Counted from the first letter of the stretch, positions 34,790 to 43,501 are shown. The stretch is 64,000 bases of DNA from Rhizobium deserti (GCF_004358025.1 NZ_SMTL01000001.1:62001-126000), one strand, 5' to 3'. Program-made: numbers and translations. The notes: generated from the letters alone by a model not told the origin.

Positions 34790-35317
34790 ATGCCGCTCTT
34801 CGCTCTTGGAGATCTTGCGCCGACCACGCCGGCCGCAGACCGCTTCTGGCTGGCGCCGAATGCTAGCGTCATCGGGCAGGTGGTACTTGGCGAAGATGTC
34901 GGCATATGGTTCGGCGCGGTCTTGCGCGGCGATAACGAGCTGATCGCGGTCGGTGCCGGCTCCAATATCCAGGAGGGTGTGATGATCCACACGGATCCGG
35001 GCTTCCCGGTCACGATCGGAACCCACTGCACCATCGGCCATCATGCCATCGTCCATGGCTGCACGATCGGCAACAATTCGCTGGTCGGCATGGGTGCGAC
35101 GATCCTCAACGGCGCCCGGATCGGCGCCAATTGCTTGGTCGGCGCCAATTCGCTCGTTACCGAAGGCAAGCAATTCCCCGACAATAGCCTGATCGTCGGA
35201 TCACCGGCGAAGGCAGTCCGGACGCTGGACGATGACGCAGTCGCTAAGCTGAAGGCTTCCGCCTTGCGCTATATCGACAACTGGAAGCGCTTTGCCCGTG
35301 ATCTTAGGCCGCTTTAG
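34790..35317 (+). CDS. Gamma carbonic anhydrase family protein
   Basis: A 175-residue left-handed beta-helix trimer protein. Hexapeptide repeats fill about 20-150. The three metal His are in MIHTDPGFPVTIG (near 67) and IGHHAIVHGC (near 84 and 89). Such proteins (YrdA/PaaY-like) may be carbonic anhydrases or CoA thioesterases; activity is often uncertain. ATG 34790 after AGGA is chosen over an upstream ATG at 34754. Its stop codon overlaps that of the convergent zur gene. Confidence 0.9.
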   Translation: MPLFALGDLAPTTPAADRFWLAPNASVIGQVVLGEDVGIWFGAVLRGDNELIAVGAGSNIQEGVMIHTDPGFPVTIGTHCTIGHHAIVHGCTIGNNSLVGMGATILNGARIGANCLVGANSLVTEGKQFPDNSLIVGSPAKAVRTLDDDAVAKLKASALRYIDNWKRFARDLRPL

Positions 35318-35739
35318 GCGGCGCAACTGCTGCACAGGCCACGGATCTCGATGGCCGTCTTCACCGGCCTGAACCCCTTCTGCCTGGCCCAGCCTTCGAG
35401 GCGATGATCGACCTCGTGATCGTGGAATTCGGCCACCTGCCCGCAGCTCTCGCAGATCGCAAAGGCAACCGTGCCATGTCCGTGGCCGGCGCCGCAGCAC
35501 TGGCTTTCTCGGTGCGCACAGGCGACAAAGGCGTTGAGGCTTTCGAGCCTGTGCACCATGCCGAATTCAAGAAGCTTGTCGAGGGCGCGGTAGACCTGGA
35601 GCGGCGCCCGGAAGCCGTGGTCGCGGAGCCGGTCGAGAATGGTATAGGCACTGACCGGCGCTTCCGCCTCGCTCAGCACGCCGAAGACGAGCGTCTGGTT
35701 CTTGGTCAATGCAGGCGGCGATATCGGTGCGTTCATCAT
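35314..35739 (-). CDS. zur: Zinc uptake regulator Zur (Fur family)
   Basis: A 141-residue Fur-family repressor. The winged helix is at about 10-80 (KNQTLVFGVLSEAEAPVSAYTILDRLRDHG, LQVYRALDKLLEFGMVHRLE). The metal-binding half has the structural-zinc Cys pairs CESCGQ and CSSC and a His cluster HDHEVDH. Zn-loaded Zur would repress znuA and znuCB. ATG 35739 overlaps the znuB stop (ATGA), with ATG 35736 as alternative; GGGAG lies upstream. Position inside the operon it controls supports Zur over Fur, and the two palindromes at 37523-37560 are likely targets. Confidence 0.92.
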   Translation of the reverse strand: MMNAPISPPALTKNQTLVFGVLSEAEAPVSAYTILDRLRDHGFRAPLQVYRALDKLLEFGMVHRLESLNAFVACAHRESQCCGAGHGHGTVAFAICESCGQVAEFHDHEVDHRLEGWARQKGFRPVKTAIEIRGLCSSCAA

Positions 35740-36560
35740 CGCACTCCCTGGCTGGCGGCCGGCCCGGCCGGATGCTTCCGCATCGCCGGCAGCAGGCTTA
35801 GAATGAAGAGCGCAAGTGCCGCGACCACGATCGAAGGCCCCGACGGCGTATCGTATTGCAGCGAGCCGAACAGGCCCCCGATGACGGCAAGCGCGCCGAT
35901 GAGCGAGGCAAGCACCGCCATCCATTCCGGGCTGGACGAAAAGCGCCGGGCTGTCGCTGCCGGAATGATCAGCAGCGAGGTGATCAGCATGATGCCGACG
36001 ATCTTCATCGCAATGGCGATGACGAGCGCCATCAAAAGCATGAAGAAAAGCCGTGTCTGGGCAGGCTTCATTCCCTCCGCTTCCGCCACTTCCTCGCTGA
36101 CCGTCGAGGCGATGAGCGGTCGCCAAAGCAGGGCGAGCGCGGCAACCACGACAATGCCGCCGCCCCATATCAGCGCAATATCGGCGGGAGTGACTGCCAG
36201 GATGTCGCCGAACAGGAAAGCGATCAGGTCGATGCGCACCCAGGTCATGAAGGCGACCAGAACAAGGCCAATGGCGAGCGTCGAATGGGAAAGAATGCCG
36301 AGCAGCGCATCGGCCGATAGCGATTGCCGGCGCTGCAGCACGAGGAGGAGTAGCGACACCAGCACCGCCACGCCAAAGACGGCAAGCAGCAGATTGATCT
36401 GGAAGAAAAGGGAAAGCGCGACGCCGAGCAGCGCCGAATGCGCCATCGTGTCCCCAAAATAGGCCATGCGGCGCCAGACCACGAAACAGCCGAGCGGACC
36501 GGCGGTGAGTGCAACGCCAATACCGGCAAGCAGGGCGCGGGTAAAGAAGTCGTCAAGCAC
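35736..36560 (-). CDS. znuB: Zinc ABC transporter permease ZnuB
   Basis: A 274-residue ABC-3 type permease with about eight helices. It starts at GTG 36560, inside the last codons of znuC, with GGGAGGA at the right distance; the 8-base overlap means translational coupling. The frame continues upstream through the His-rich tail region of znuC but that is read in another frame and is not part of ZnuB. Family lines are GCFVVWRRMAYFGDTMAHSALLG and MLITSLLIIPAATARRFS. It forms the membrane channel for Zn2+ import with ZnuC and ZnuA. Confidence 0.95.
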   Translation of the reverse strand: MLDDFFTRALLAGIGVALTAGPLGCFVVWRRMAYFGDTMAHSALLGVALSLFFQINLLLAVFGVAVLVSLLLLVLQRRQSLSADALLGILSHSTLAIGLVLVAFMTWVRIDLIAFLFGDILAVTPADIALIWGGGIVVVAALALLWRPLIASTVSEEVAEAEGMKPAQTRLFFMLLMALVIAIAMKIVGIMLITSLLIIPAATARRFSSSPEWMAVLASLIGALAVIGGLFGSLQYDTPSGPSIVVAALALFILSLLPAMRKHPAGPAASQGVR

Positions 36561-37485
36561 GTGCGCTTCCTCCCGTCTGGCTGGACTGGTGGTGGTTATG
36601 GCCATGTTGATGGGCATGATCGCCGTTATGAGGGTGATCATGCCCCTCATGATCGTGGCCGCCCTTGTCGTGATGGTGGCCGTCCTGCGGGTGGCAATGA
36701 TCAGTGACCGAGCCGTCGCTATGCTCCACGCGTCCGTCCGGCAGATGGGTATGGTCGTGATGATGGTTGTAGACGGCGATCGAGCGGGCGCTGCCGCCAA
36801 ACAGCTTCATGTAATCGGAACTCTGGCTTACCGTTTCAGGCGTGCCGCGGCAGCAGACATGGCCGTTCAGGCAGATCACGGTGTCGGTTCCGGCCATGAC
36901 CATGTGAAGGTCGTGGGAGATCATCAGGATACCACATCCCGTCGCGTTGCGGATCGAGCGGATCAGCTCGTAAAGTGCAGCCTCGCCGGCAAAGTCCACG
37001 CCCTGGACCGGTTCGTCGAGCACCAAAAGATCGGGCTTGCGGGCAATGGCGCGTGCCAGAAGGGCGCGCTGGAACTCACCGCCCGACAGATGGCGCACCT
37101 CCGCATCGAGCAGATGCGCAATGCCGGTCGCCGTCAGCGCCGTCATGATTTCGGCGTCGGCGAGCGGCGCCGTCAGCCGCATCAGCCGCCGCACAGATAG
37201 CGGCATGGTCCAGTCGACAGCAAGCTTCTGGGGTACATAACCAATCCGCAGGCCACGCATCCGCGCGACCGAGCCCTCGTCCGGCCGCAGCACGCCGATT
37301 GCGAGCTTTGCCGTCGTCGACTTGCCGGCGCCGTTTGGTCCGATCAGCGTGACGACTTCCCCGCGCCGGATGGACAGATCGATGCCGCGCACCAGCCATC
37401 TGCCGTCGCGGCGGATGCCGGTGCCCTTCAGCGATACCAGCTGGTCCTCAGCCCGGTCGCCACCGCCTCGCACATTCATCAGCAT
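36553..37485 (-). CDS. znuC: Zinc ABC transporter ATPase ZnuC with a long His-rich tail
   Basis: A 310-residue ABC ATPase. Walker A is GPNGAGKST (near 48), the signature LSGGEFQRALLARA (near 132), Walker B LLVLDEPVQGVD (near 153), and the switch His is in ISHDLHMVMAG. After about residue 238 comes a tail of some 70 residues packed with His and Asp (HHHDHTH, HHHDKGGHDHEGHDH, HQHGHNHH). ZnuC of E. coli is only about 250 residues. The tail probably binds zinc on the cytosolic side and may sense or buffer it. Start: ATG 37485 or 37479; the TTG at 37494 is less likely. Confidence 0.94.
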   Translation of the reverse strand: MLMNVRGGGDRAEDQLVSLKGTGIRRDGRWLVRGIDLSIRRGEVVTLIGPNGAGKSTTAKLAIGVLRPDEGSVARMRGLRIGYVPQKLAVDWTMPLSVRRLMRLTAPLADAEIMTALTATGIAHLLDAEVRHLSGGEFQRALLARAIARKPDLLVLDEPVQGVDFAGEAALYELIRSIRNATGCGILMISHDLHMVMAGTDTVICLNGHVCCRGTPETVSQSSDYMKLFGGSARSIAVYNHHHDHTHLPDGRVEHSDGSVTDHCHPQDGHHHDKGGHDHEGHDHPHNGDHAHQHGHNHHQSSQTGGSARA

Positions 37486-37522
37486 TTTTTCCAAACACCC
37501 TGTTGTCAGCCCTCATGCCACA

Positions 37523-37560
37523 CGTTATAGCATAACGCAATTGATGTAATAACATTACAT
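37523..37560. promoter_or_regulatory. Two Zur-type palindromes between znuC and znuA
   Basis: Two palindromes lie in the 96-base divergent gap. CGTTAT-AGC-ATAACG occupies 37523-37537, and ATGTAAT-AAC-ATTACAT occupies 37544-37560; both have perfect arms. Their centres are 22 bp apart, about two helical turns, so two dimers could bind one DNA face. The second resembles the TGTTATAACAT-like Zur boxes of Agrobacterium and other alphaproteobacteria. One site probably serves each promoter. Confidence 0.72.
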
Positions 37561-37581
37561 TGCAGAACAAGGAGATCGTCG

Positions 37582-38568
37582 ATGAAATTTGCTTCCCTCG
37601 CCCTGCTGTCCTCGGCCGTATTCGCCATGGCGCCAAGCGCCTTTGCAGCGCCCGATGTCGTCGTGTCGATCAAGCCGATCCATTCCCTGGTGGCATCGAT
37701 CATGAAGGGTGTCGGCGAGCCGCAGCTGATCGTCGATGGCGCGGCTTCACCGCATACATTCACGATGAAGCCTTCCAATGCCAAGGCGCTGGAAAAGGCG
37801 GATCTCGTGTTCTGGGTGGGTCACGGCATGGAAGCCTTCCTCGAAAAGCCGCTGTCCGCGCTGGCATCTGATGCCAAGGTAGTGACGCTCGAGGATGTGC
37901 CCGGCCTGGTCAAGCTTCCTTTCCGCGAGGGCGGCGCGTTCGAAGCCCATGATCACGGCGAACATGAACATGGCGAAGAACATGCCCATGGCCACGACAA
38001 GGCGGAAGGCGGCCAACACGCCGATCACGACGATCATGATCACGAGGGCTTCGACACGCATCTCTGGCTTGACCCAATGAATGCCAAGGCCATGGCCGTC
38101 GAAATCGAGAGGGTACTGGTCCAGGCGGACCCGGCCAACGCAGCCGCCTACCAGGCAAACGGCGCCGCATTGATCAGGCAGGTGGATGCCCTTGATGCCG
38201 AGATCACGGCCACGCTCGCGCCCGTCAAGGACAAGCCATTCGTGGTCTTCCACGACGCCTACCAATATTTCGAGCATCGCTATGACGTGGCCATTGCCGG
38301 CTCGATCACCGTCAGCCCGGAAACCATGCCGGGCGCCGAACGCATCGGCCAGATCCACAAGAAGGTCACGTCGCTTGGCGCCACCTGCGTCTTTGCGGAA
38401 CCGCAGTTTGAACCAAAGCTGGTGGCCGTGGTGACGGAAGGAACGAAGGCCCGTTCCGGAACGCTTGATCCGGAAGCCGCAACCTTCAAGGCCGGGCCCG
38501 ATCTCTATTTCGAGCTGATGCGCGGCCTGGCAAGCTCCATGAAGCAGTGCCTGTCCCAGGGGATGTAA
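37582..38568 (+). CDS. znuA: Zinc ABC transporter substrate-binding protein ZnuA
   Basis: A 328-residue periplasmic zinc-binding protein (cluster A-I). The signal peptide is about 1-22 (ALLSSAVFAMAPSAFAA). Zinc His ligands are in SPHTFTMKPS (near 58), DTHLWLDPMNA (near 157) and FHDAYQYFEHRY (near 222). Between them, about 116-150, is a loop with more than a dozen His (AHDHGEHEHGEEHAHGHDK), the charged mobile loop of Znu-type proteins. AAGGAG precedes the ATG. It diverges from znuCB-zur across the Zur-type sites. Confidence 0.95.
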   Translation: MKFASLALLSSAVFAMAPSAFAAPDVVVSIKPIHSLVASIMKGVGEPQLIVDGAASPHTFTMKPSNAKALEKADLVFWVGHGMEAFLEKPLSALASDAKVVTLEDVPGLVKLPFREGGAFEAHDHGEHEHGEEHAHGHDKAEGGQHADHDDHDHEGFDTHLWLDPMNAKAMAVEIERVLVQADPANAAAYQANGAALIRQVDALDAEITATLAPVKDKPFVVFHDAYQYFEHRYDVAIAGSITVSPETMPGAERIGQIHKKVTSLGATCVFAEPQFEPKLVAVVTEGTKARSGTLDPEAATFKAGPDLYFELMRGLASSMKQCLSQGM

Positions 38569-38577
38569 CACAGCTTT

Positions 38578-38639
38578 CCGGGGTGCGATTGATGAAGATC
38601 GCCCCCCGGCGCAGGATAATTCGTCAAAATATTATCCTG
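38578..38639. terminator. Two hairpins between convergent znuA and the GH43 gene
   Basis: First CCGGGG-T-GCGAT / ATCGC-C-CCCCGG (38578-38609), 11 pairs with one mismatch, 9 bases after the znuA stop. Then an AT-rich perfect 9-bp stem CAGGATAAT / ATTATCCTG (38612-38639). Together they probably separate the two transcription units. A third, smaller inverted repeat (38656-38674) reaches into the end of the GH43 gene. Confidence 0.55.
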
Positions 38640-38670
38640 TAAATCATAGTTATCCGTAACCTTTATAAAG

Positions 38671-40287
38671 TTACACATTATCCACCGCCTCATAGCTGAA
38701 GAACTGGAAATCGGCGGGCTGCGCACGGCCGGACGTGTCGAAGGCAAACATGCCGGCAAAGGCGCCGGTGAAGGATCCGTGCTCGCCGCGTCCGCCCTCG
38801 TCGGAGACGACGCCGGCATCGAGAGCCGGGCCGATCTGCTGCCATTCGTGATCGGCGGAGCTGCGCCAGAAGAAGGCGAGGTCATTGCCGCGGATTTCCA
38901 TCGCCAGATGCACCGGCCCTTCCGGAACCGCCATGCCGCTGCCCGCCGGATAAGTCATCTTCGCATGCGGGAAATCCCCTGGGCAGGAAAACACCGTCAC
39001 CACCCGCCCCAGCTTTTCATGCAGGGTCACGGCCAGGGCATGGAGCTTGTGCCGGTTATAGTAATGGGTGAGGCCGGCCGCCTGCTGATAGGTGTCGGGC
39101 AGGAATTCGACCGCTGTCTCGGCCCGGAAGGAATGGTGCTCCTGCCGCCTGGCCACCAGCGATTGTTCGAACCAGGAGCCGAGGCTTTCGCGTCCATGAA
39201 GACGCAGATAGCCCGGCCTGTCCGAAAGGTTGAACAGCCTTTCCGGATAGGGACTGCGCAGCCACTGGAATTCGCCGGGCAATTGCGCCTGGTCGAAGCG
39301 CCGCTCTATGCGCGCAGGCGGCTCGCTCCGGGTTGTCTGGCGAGGCGCCGCCACTTCGGTTTCCGGCACGACGCCGCCTTCGGCCAGATAAAGCCAGTCG
39401 TCCCGCCATATGCATTTCTGCAATGCCGTTTCGCGACCCAGGCAGGAGCGGCGGTGCGGAGGCAGCGGGCGGCTGCAGAGATGGGTGTGATAAGCTTCGC
39501 CTTCCGGCGTTTCCACATATTGCCCATGGCCGGCGCGTTGAAGTTCCGCTTCGGGATGATCCTTGGAAGTGATCAAATGCGTTTGCGGATGCATCTCATA
39601 GGGGCCGTCGATCGTCCGCGCCCGCGCCATGGTGACGGCATGGTCATAGCCCGTGCCGCCCTCGGCCGTGGTCAGGTAATACCAGCCATTGCGTTTGAAG
39701 ACATGGGGGCCCTCCACAAGGCCAAGCGCGCTTCCGGCGAATATGTTGCGGATCGGGCCGGTCAGCGCCCTCGCCTGCGGATCCCATTCCTGCAGAAGAA
39801 TCCCGTCGAAAGCCGGATGTTTCGCGGCACCGCCAAAACCTTCGCCACGGTGGTTCCACTGCATGTTGAGAAACCATTTACGACCGTCACCATCATGGAA
39901 GAGCGACGGATCGAACCCGGACGAATTAACGTAGACCGGATCCGACCAGTCACCCTCGATCGTCGGCGAGGTGACGATATAGTTATGGGCATCCTTGAAG
40001 CTACCGTCATAGCGTTTCACGTCCGTGTAGACGAGCCAGAACAGCCCGTCGGCATAGGAAAGGCAGGGCGCCCAGATGCCGCAGCTGTCGGGATTGCCGC
40101 GCATGTCGAGCTGGCTCGGCCGATCGAGCGGCCGTCGAACCAGCGTCCAGTTGACGAGGTCGCGGGAGTGATGGATCTGCACGCCCGGAAACCATTCGAA
40201 GGTCGAAGTGGCGATGAAATAATCTTCGCCAACACGGCAGATGGATGGATCGGGATTGAAGCCCGGCAGGATCGGGTTGCGGATCAT
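38671..40287 (-). CDS. GH43 family beta-xylosidase
   Basis: A 538-residue glycoside hydrolase without signal peptide, so cytoplasmic. The five-bladed propeller covers about 1-320. The general base Asp is in PGFNPDPSICRVG (near 12), the second Asp in SSGFDPSLFHDGDG (near 127), and the general acid Glu in GLVEGPHVFKRNGWYYL (near 190). A beta-sandwich domain (about 335-535, from FQWLRSPYPERLFNLSD) marks the XynB-like subgroup, mostly beta-1,4-xylosidases; some also cleave arabinosides. GGGAGAAG precedes ATG 40287. It probably hydrolyses oligosaccharides brought in by the ABC importer upstream. A terminator-like hairpin stands just before it. Confidence 0.92.
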   Translation of the reverse strand: MIRNPILPGFNPDPSICRVGEDYFIATSTFEWFPGVQIHHSRDLVNWTLVRRPLDRPSQLDMRGNPDSCGIWAPCLSYADGLFWLVYTDVKRYDGSFKDAHNYIVTSPTIEGDWSDPVYVNSSGFDPSLFHDGDGRKWFLNMQWNHRGEGFGGAAKHPAFDGILLQEWDPQARALTGPIRNIFAGSALGLVEGPHVFKRNGWYYLTTAEGGTGYDHAVTMARARTIDGPYEMHPQTHLITSKDHPEAELQRAGHGQYVETPEGEAYHTHLCSRPLPPHRRSCLGRETALQKCIWRDDWLYLAEGGVVPETEVAAPRQTTRSEPPARIERRFDQAQLPGEFQWLRSPYPERLFNLSDRPGYLRLHGRESLGSWFEQSLVARRQEHHSFRAETAVEFLPDTYQQAAGLTHYYNRHKLHALAVTLHEKLGRVVTVFSCPGDFPHAKMTYPAGSGMAVPEGPVHLAMEIRGNDLAFFWRSSADHEWQQIGPALDAGVVSDEGGRGEHGSFTGAFAGMFAFDTSGRAQPADFQFFSYEAVDNV

Positions 40288-40320
40288 ATCTTCTCCCGTA
40301 GATATGCGAGATGGATAGGC

Positions 40321-40351
40321 AAAAAAGGCCCGGCAGATGGACGGCCGGGCC
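40321..40351 (-). terminator. Terminator-like hairpin between the aldo/keto reductase and GH43 genes
   Basis: On the minus strand: a perfect 8-bp GC stem GGCCCGGC / GCCGGGCC with a 9-base loop, followed directly by six T. This is a textbook intrinsic terminator, 6 bases after the reductase stop. The GH43 start codon lies only 33 bases further on, too close for a separate promoter, so it is more likely a partial terminator that lowers GH43 expression. Confidence 0.75.
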
Positions 40352-40357
40352 CTGTGG

Positions 40358-41407
40358 CTACTTGTTGCGGGAAGGCCCCTCACGCTCGGCAGAGGCCGCC
40401 CAGATATTGATATCCGCCTCCTTGGCGTGAACGTCGATCGCGGCCAGCTCTTCTGCGGTAAAGTCCGGCCGCTCGAGCGCCTTGACGCAATCTTCCACCT
40501 GTTCCGGCCGGCTCGCACCGATCAGGGCCGTGGTCACGCGGCCGCCGCGCAGGACCCAGGCAATCGCCATCTGCGCCAGGGTCTGGCCACGCTTTTCCGC
40601 AATGGCATTCAAGGCGCGCAGGTTCTCGACGTTCTTCTCGTTGAGGAAGGCCGGGCGCAGCGACTTGCCCTGTGCAGCGCGGCTGTCTTCCGGAATTCCG
40701 CCCAGATATTTCGACGTCAGCATGCCCTGCGCCAGCGGCGAAAAGACGATCGAGCCGACCCCTGCTTCTTCCAGCGTATCAAGCAGGCCGTCCTCCTCGA
40801 CCCAGCGGTTGAGCATGGAATAGCTCGGCTGGTGGATGAGGACGGGCGTGCCCAGCTGCTTCAGGATCGCCACCGCCTCGCTGGTGCGCCTGGAATTGTA
40901 AGACGAGATGCCGACATAGAGCGCCCTGCCCGAGCGGACGATCTGGTCAAGCGCGCTGCAGGTTTCCTCCAGCGGCGTTTCCGGATCGAAGCGGTGCGAA
41001 TAGAAGATGTCGACGTAATCGAGCCCCATGCGCTTGAGGCTTTGGTCGCAGGACGAAATCAGATATTTGCGGCTGCCCCATTCGCCATAGGGACCCGGCC
41101 ACATGTTGTAGCCGGCTTTCGACGAGATGATCAGCTCGTCTCGATAGCCTCGAAAATCCTCCCGCAGGATCTGGCCGAAAGCGGTCTCGGCGCTGCCGGG
41201 CTTCGGGCCGTAATTATTGGCGAGATCAAAATGGGTAATGCCGAGGTCGAAGGCCTTGCGGCAGATGGCGACCTTGCGCTCATGCGCCGTGTCGTCACCG
41301 AAATTGTGCCAAAGGCCGAGCGAGATTGCGGGCAGCTTGAGGCCCGACTGACCACAGCGATTGTACTTCATGGTCTCATAGCGGTTTTGCGCGGGTTGCC
41401 ATGCCAT
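40358..41407 (-). CDS. Aldo/keto reductase (YghZ / L-glyceraldehyde 3-phosphate reductase-like)
   Basis: A 349-residue NADPH-dependent TIM-barrel reductase. The catalytic tetrad is visible: Asp and Tyr in FDLANNYGPKPGSAE (near 58), Lys in ISSKAGYNMWPGPYG and His in IFYSHRFDPETPLEE. GPYGEWGSRKYL and NRWVEEDGLLDTLE are typical of the YghZ/MgrA group. ATG 41407 has GGAGGAAA upstream; longer starts are not supported. In this operon it may reduce or oxidise a sugar released from the imported glycoside; the true substrate is unknown. Confidence 0.9.
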   Translation of the reverse strand: MAWQPAQNRYETMKYNRCGQSGLKLPAISLGLWHNFGDDTAHERKVAICRKAFDLGITHFDLANNYGPKPGSAETAFGQILREDFRGYRDELIISSKAGYNMWPGPYGEWGSRKYLISSCDQSLKRMGLDYVDIFYSHRFDPETPLEETCSALDQIVRSGRALYVGISSYNSRRTSEAVAILKQLGTPVLIHQPSYSMLNRWVEEDGLLDTLEEAGVGSIVFSPLAQGMLTSKYLGGIPEDSRAAQGKSLRPAFLNEKNVENLRALNAIAEKRGQTLAQMAIAWVLRGGRVTTALIGASRPEQVEDCVKALERPDFTAEELAAIDVHAKEADINIWAASAEREGPSRNK

Positions 41408-41425
41408 GTTTGATTTCCTCCAATG

Positions 41426-41453
41426 AAAAGCCTGGCGCACCTCGGCGCCAGGC
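41426..41453 (-). terminator. Terminator-like hairpin between Gfo/Idh and aldo/keto reductase genes
   Basis: On the minus strand: a perfect 9-bp stem GCCTGGCGC / GCGCCAGGC with a 6-base loop, followed by TTTT. It lies 14 bases after the Gfo/Idh stop and 19 bases before the reductase start. Like the next one downstream, it looks like an attenuator inside the operon. Confidence 0.65.
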
Positions 41454-41467
41454 GGAGTCATAGCGGA

Positions 41468-42601
41468 TCAGCGCAGAAGCGCCAGAGCTTCATCTATGCC
41501 AAGTGCGGCAGGCTGGGTGCATGTCGTGGTCATCTCGATGAAGCGACCTTCGCTGCCGGATTTCAGGATGGAGGTCATTACGTCCACCGCATGAAGCGTG
41601 CGATCCAGCGAGCATCGCGCATCGCGCCCTTCGATGATCGCGATAGCCATGTCGGCAAGTCCCGCGGTACGATAATTGGCGCGCGGCCCCTGCGGATGTT
41701 CCTGGTTCGCGACGCCGAAGGGATGATCCCAGGCTTCCAGCGGCTGGATGTCCTTGTCGCGGCCGCTGGCTTCCACGGTCCCGCCGAAGAAGTTCGGATC
41801 CGGCACGAAGATCGAGCCTTCGGTGCCGTAGAGTTCCATATTGGCATGGCGGTGCGACCAAACATCCCAGCTGGCGGACAGGGTAATCGTCGCGCCGTTC
41901 ACGAATTCCAGCAGCGCGTGAATATTGGTCGGCGTCTCGACCGGGATCGTCTGGCCGTTGAGCGGCTCGCTGGTGACGGTGCGGGTCGGATTGGCCATGG
42001 ACGTCAGCGCAGCGACCCGCCGAACCGGACCGAGGAAGTTGATCAGGTTGGCGATATAATAGGGTCCAAGATCAAGGATCGGGCCGCCGCCTTCCACGAA
42101 AAAGAAGCCTGGATTGGGATGCCACATTTCCATGCCCGGGCTCATCACATGGCAGGTACCGGAAGTGATGCGCCCTACCCCGCCCACGTCGATGTATTTG
42201 CGCGCCAGCTGATGGGAGCCGCCGAGGAACGTATCGGGCGCGCAGCCGACGGCAAGCCCCTTTTCCTTTGCAAGCGCCTGCAGCGCCTTGCCTTCTTCCA
42301 AGGTGATCGCTAGGGGCTTTTCCGAATAAACGTGCTTGCCTGCTTCGAGAATGGCTTTTGAGACGGTGAAATGCGCCGCTGGGATGGTGAGATTGACGAT
42401 GACGTCAACCTCGTCATTGGCAAGCAGCTCCTCGACGGTCTGCGCCTTCACCCCATACTCCTCCGCGCGCAGGGCCGCGGCTTCCGCGTTGAGGTCGGCG
42501 CAGGCCACCACGTTCAGTCCCCTGAAAAGCGGCGCCAGCTTGAAATAGGTGGTGGAAATATTGCCGCATCCCATGATGCCGACGCCAAGTTCCTTGGACA
42601 T
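41468..42601 (-). CDS. Gfo/Idh/MocA family oxidoreductase
   Basis: A 377-residue NAD(P)-dependent sugar dehydrogenase. The Rossmann motif is VGIMGCGNISTTYF (near 8) and the catalytic Lys is in HVYSEKPLAITLEEG (near 92). The C-terminal substrate domain has GGGPILDLGPYYIANLINFLGPV with the usual Asp and aromatic residues. GGAG stands 6 bases before ATG 42601. Its pairing with a sugar isomerase/epimerase gene is a frequent rhizobial arrangement in inositol-like and keto-glycoside pathways. Substrate not determined. Confidence 0.92.
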   Translation of the reverse strand: MSKELGVGIMGCGNISTTYFKLAPLFRGLNVVACADLNAEAAALRAEEYGVKAQTVEELLANDEVDVIVNLTIPAAHFTVSKAILEAGKHVYSEKPLAITLEEGKALQALAKEKGLAVGCAPDTFLGGSHQLARKYIDVGGVGRITSGTCHVMSPGMEMWHPNPGFFFVEGGGPILDLGPYYIANLINFLGPVRRVAALTSMANPTRTVTSEPLNGQTIPVETPTNIHALLEFVNGATITLSASWDVWSHRHANMELYGTEGSIFVPDPNFFGGTVEASGRDKDIQPLEAWDHPFGVANQEHPQGPRANYRTAGLADMAIAIIEGRDARCSLDRTLHAVDVMTSILKSGSEGRFIEMTTTCTQPAALGIDEALALLR

Positions 42602-42625
42602 GGAGAACTCCAAAATTTGCGGTGA

Positions 42626-43387
42626 TCAATAGGTCTGGAAGGAAGCCATCGAGCGTGACAGAAGCCGGTCGAGATCCTTGGGATTGTCATGTTCGAGCAC
42701 GTAATGCTTGGCGGGCGTCTTGCGTAGCGCCGCCATCAGCTCCGGCCAGGCCACGGTGCCGTGACCGACATCGGTCCAGCCATCCTCGTCCACATTCTCG
42801 CCGGCCGGTGCAATATCCTTGACATGCACGGCAGTGATACGCTTCCCGTAGCTTTCGATCCAGGAATTGACGTCCCCCCCGCCCCGGATCACCCACGCCA
42901 CATCGATTTCCCAAGCAAGGTCCGGGCCGCCGGCAAGGATCTGCTCCTGCGGCGTCGAACCGTCTTCCAGCGGCTTGAACTCGAAATCATGATTGTGCCA
43001 GCCGAACGTATAGCCGGCATCGCGGTACGGCTTGCCCGCTTCCGCTAGCCGCTGGCCGAAAGCAAACCATCCCGCGGCATCGTTTGGCCGCTGGTCGGCA
43101 GCAAGATGGGGGCAATAGATGGCTTCCATGCCGAGTGTTTTGGCGATCAGCAGGGTCTGCTCCGGCTCCTTTTCAAGCAGATCGATGCCGAAATGGCCCG
43201 TCGGCATGGTCAGCCCGTTGGCATCAAGATCGGAGCGCAGTGTCTTCAGCGAAAGTTCGACCAGGGTGCCGTAGATGCCACCATATCCTTCGACCTCCGT
43301 ATAGCCGGCTCCGGCCACCTTCCTCAAAACTTCGGCAAGCGGCGGAAAATTGCGCGCGCAGTAAAGCTGAAAACCAAGTTTCGTCAT
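42626..43387 (-). CDS. Sugar phosphate isomerase/epimerase, TIM barrel (AP endonuclease 2 family)
   Basis: A 253-residue xylose isomerase-like TIM barrel. Metal ligands are likely the Glu in GYTEVEGYGG, the His/Glu in FGWHNHDFEFKPL, the Asp in AWEIDVAWVIRGG and the His in AVHVKDIAP. The family isomerises or epimerises sugars or cyclitols, and some members cleave 3-keto-glycosides. It lies 24 bases upstream of the Gfo/Idh gene, so the two are certainly co-transcribed. The start ATG has AAGGGAGG upstream. Confidence 0.9.
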   Translation of the reverse strand: MTKLGFQLYCARNFPPLAEVLRKVAGAGYTEVEGYGGIYGTLVELSLKTLRSDLDANGLTMPTGHFGIDLLEKEPEQTLLIAKTLGMEAIYCPHLAADQRPNDAAGWFAFGQRLAEAGKPYRDAGYTFGWHNHDFEFKPLEDGSTPQEQILAGGPDLAWEIDVAWVIRGGGDVNSWIESYGKRITAVHVKDIAPAGENVDEDGWTDVGHGTVAWPELMAALRKTPAKHYVLEHDNPKDLDRLLSRSMASFQTY

Positions 43388-43501
43388 GATGATCCTCCCT
43401 TGAAATCAATCGTCAACCCGCCGCTGGCAGGAATTGAGCCTGTGGATGCAAAATGGTGGCGCGGTGCCCGCGAATGGGTCAAACCGTGCGCTGCCGGATC
43501 A

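Noticed and set aside
38779..40410. A 543-codon plus-strand frame opposite the GH43 gene
   Set aside because: GH43 catalytic residues are clear on the other strand; this frame is a shadow.
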